Source: Nanobdellota archaeon
GTDB taxonomy: Archaea > Nanobdellota > Nanobdellia > Pacearchaeales > GW2011-AR1
Length of the DNA: 5,749 bases
Assembly: GCA_018830845.1 (NCBI GenBank)
Contig: JAHJRS010000037.1
Span: forward strand, 1 to 5,749
Direction of reading: 5' to 3'
In this document: positions 5,021-5,749 of the stretch, piece after piece
Layout of the letters: the number at the start of each line of letters is the position of its first letter
Numbering within the stretch: position 1 is the first letter of the stretch
Notes under the pieces: generated by a model
Databases searched by the model: none
Seen by the model: the letters and a program-made list of their open reading frames with translations, nothing else
Told to the model about the DNA's origin: nothing
Made by a program: the position numbers and the translations under genes

Positions 5021-5061
5021 TAAAAAAAAGGGCGCAAAAGCGGGTAATCTATGAACGCCCT
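5021..5061 (-). terminator. GC-rich hairpin plus T8, possible terminator or small RNA end
   Basis: On the minus strand AGGGCG (5056-5061) can pair with CGCCCT (5029-5034), and the sequence then runs into eight T (5022-5029). An alternative inner hairpin, CGC-TTTT-GCG, competes for the CGC of the 3' arm. The GC content stands out against the very AT-rich surroundings. It lies about 107 nt past the stop of the deaminase-family gene, so it could end that transcript or a separate small RNA. The 21-nt loop is long for a classical terminator. Confidence 0.45.
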
Positions 5062-5167
5062 CTACAGATTTGTTGGTTTTTGAATAATGAGTTAGATTAT
5101 AAAAAAATTTCCCGATCTCCTTTAATTTTGATGAATCTATTGAATCTGGAAGTTTTTAAAATTTTTT

Positions 5168-5749
5168 TTAATTCCACGCTGTTTCTTTAGCATTTTCTAA
5201 TGCCTTTTCAACAAATTCGTTTCCGTAAATTTTGCCCATTTGATATAAATTGTGGACCATCTCCCCGTTTGGCCACATCATAGGGTCATCAGGATTAATT
5301 GTGATAAGAACACTTTTTTTCATAAGTTCATCAAGGTGCAAATCTTCAAGTTTGTTTATAAAAAAATTATAGTTTGAAATTGGGTTTGATTCAAGCCGTA
5401 TTTTATTTTCAACCAATTTATCAATTAAATCATTTCTTCTCCACAAATCAACCGCATGACTTATCCCGTGGGGCCTGAAATTATTGAGGACGGTTTCAAT
5501 ATTTCTTAAGTTTTCTTCTTCACCACACATTTCTCCGACGTGAAAAGTTCTTTTAAGTGAGGAATCAAAAGTCATTTCAATTGCTTTCTTGTGCTTTTCA
5601 GGAGGGTTTCCCGGCTCATAGCAGGCAAGGTCAACTCCAACAATTCCTCTTCCCTGAAATTTAAGCGCAGATTTAATAATTTTTTTGGACTCTTCAGAGG
5701 AAATTTCCCTGTTTATGCAGATAATTGGGTTCACTCTCACGCCTGTTTC
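5168..5749 (-). CDS. Adenosine deaminase family protein, C-terminal part (cut by window edge)
   Basis: The open frame continues to the right edge with no in-frame stop. The GTG at 5740 lies inside the fold and is not a convincing start, so the gene begins outside. Numbering from that GTG, motifs of the adenosine/AMP deaminase TIM barrel appear in order: VGVDLACYE (34-42), the HAGE-type motif as HVGE (His67, Glu70), the GHG-type motif as SHA (His95), the E-CP-SN motif as ESNPISN (117-123), and the DDP motif as INPDDP (Asp151, Asp152). The zinc-ligand and catalytic residues visible in this part are conserved. The N-terminal HxH must lie in the missing portion, since full proteins are about 330-350 residues. 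The family hydrolyses the amino group of adenosine or a related purine in salvage. SHA for GHG and NPDDP for NTDDP are departures that may mean a different substrate, so adenosine is not assured. Confidence 0.82.
   Translation of the reverse strand, partial: ETGVRVNPIICINREISSEESKKIIKSALKFQGRGIVGVDLACYEPGNPPEKHKKAIEMTFDSSLKRTFHVGEMCGEEENLRNIETVLNNFRPHGISHAVDLWRRNDLIDKLVENKIRLESNPISNYNFFINKLEDLHLDELMKKSVLITINPDDPMMWPNGEMVHNLYQMGKIYGNEFVEKALENAKETAWN

Noticed and set aside
5029..5061. GC-rich stem considered as a tRNA or tRNA fragment
   Set aside because: No cloverleaf can be drawn: there is no T-arm with immediate complementary strand, no anticodon arm and no acceptor stem of seven pairs.
5051..5083. 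Ten-codon plus-strand frame MNALYRFVGF
   Set aside because: It has no ribosome-binding site, is very short, and overlaps the GC-rich hairpin on the other strand.
5126..5150. TGATGAA considered as the C box of a C/D guide RNA
   Set aside because: The C box is imperfect, no CTGA D box or terminal stem is found at suitable spacing, and the flanks are plain AT-rich sequence.
5738..5740. GTG as the start of the deaminase-family gene
   Set aside because: The frame stays open to the window edge and the N-terminal third of the fold, including the HxH zinc ligands, would be missing. Truncation by the window explains this better than a short gene.

Overview
The window looks like a piece of an AT-rich archaeal genome. 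The clearest marker is a full-length archaeal-type DnaG (Toprim protein). It is supported by archaeal promoter-like TATA boxes, one apparently leaderless gene, a T-tract terminator and a membrane-anchored S-layer-like protein. The compact layout, small orphan proteins and the S-layer-like protein suggest a DPANN lineage (Woesearchaeota/Pacearchaeota-like). That assignment is inference; only 'archaeal' is well supported.

Layout from left to right. Positions 1-1403 hold a secreted, C-terminally anchored beta-sandwich protein on the minus strand, with a T-rich terminator after it and a palindromic leader before it. Positions 1404-2220 hold an endonuclease IV-like TIM-barrel protein, also minus, with a TATA box placed for a leaderless transcript. 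Positions 2221-3671 are a two-gene minus-strand operon: dnaG, then a charged 102-residue orphan coupled through TAATG. Positions 3672-3928 are a structured intergenic region. It contains a duplicated dnaG ribosome-binding-site-plus-start with a 20-codon overlapping leader ORF, two adjoining palindromes, and an 89-bp segment bounded by 16-bp inverted repeats. Positions 3929-4381 hold the only plus-strand gene, a 150-residue orphan. It converges on a TPR-like gene (4378-4938, minus) so tightly that one TTAA contains both stop codons. Positions 4939-5167 are noncoding and contain a GC-rich hairpin followed by T8 on the minus strand. From 5168 to the right edge lies the C-terminal part of an adenosine-deaminase-family enzyme (minus), cut by the window end.

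The genes do not form one pathway. DnaG (exosome- or primase-associated) and the endonuclease IV homologue (base-excision repair) are nucleic-acid enzymes. The deaminase-family enzyme points to purine salvage, and the S-layer-like protein to the cell envelope. No CRISPR array, complete tRNA, rRNA or recognisable transposase was seen. The most unusual material is regulatory: the dnaG leader with its duplicated start, the fold-back segment next to it, and a perfect 12-bp terminator-like hairpin inside the dnaG coding region.
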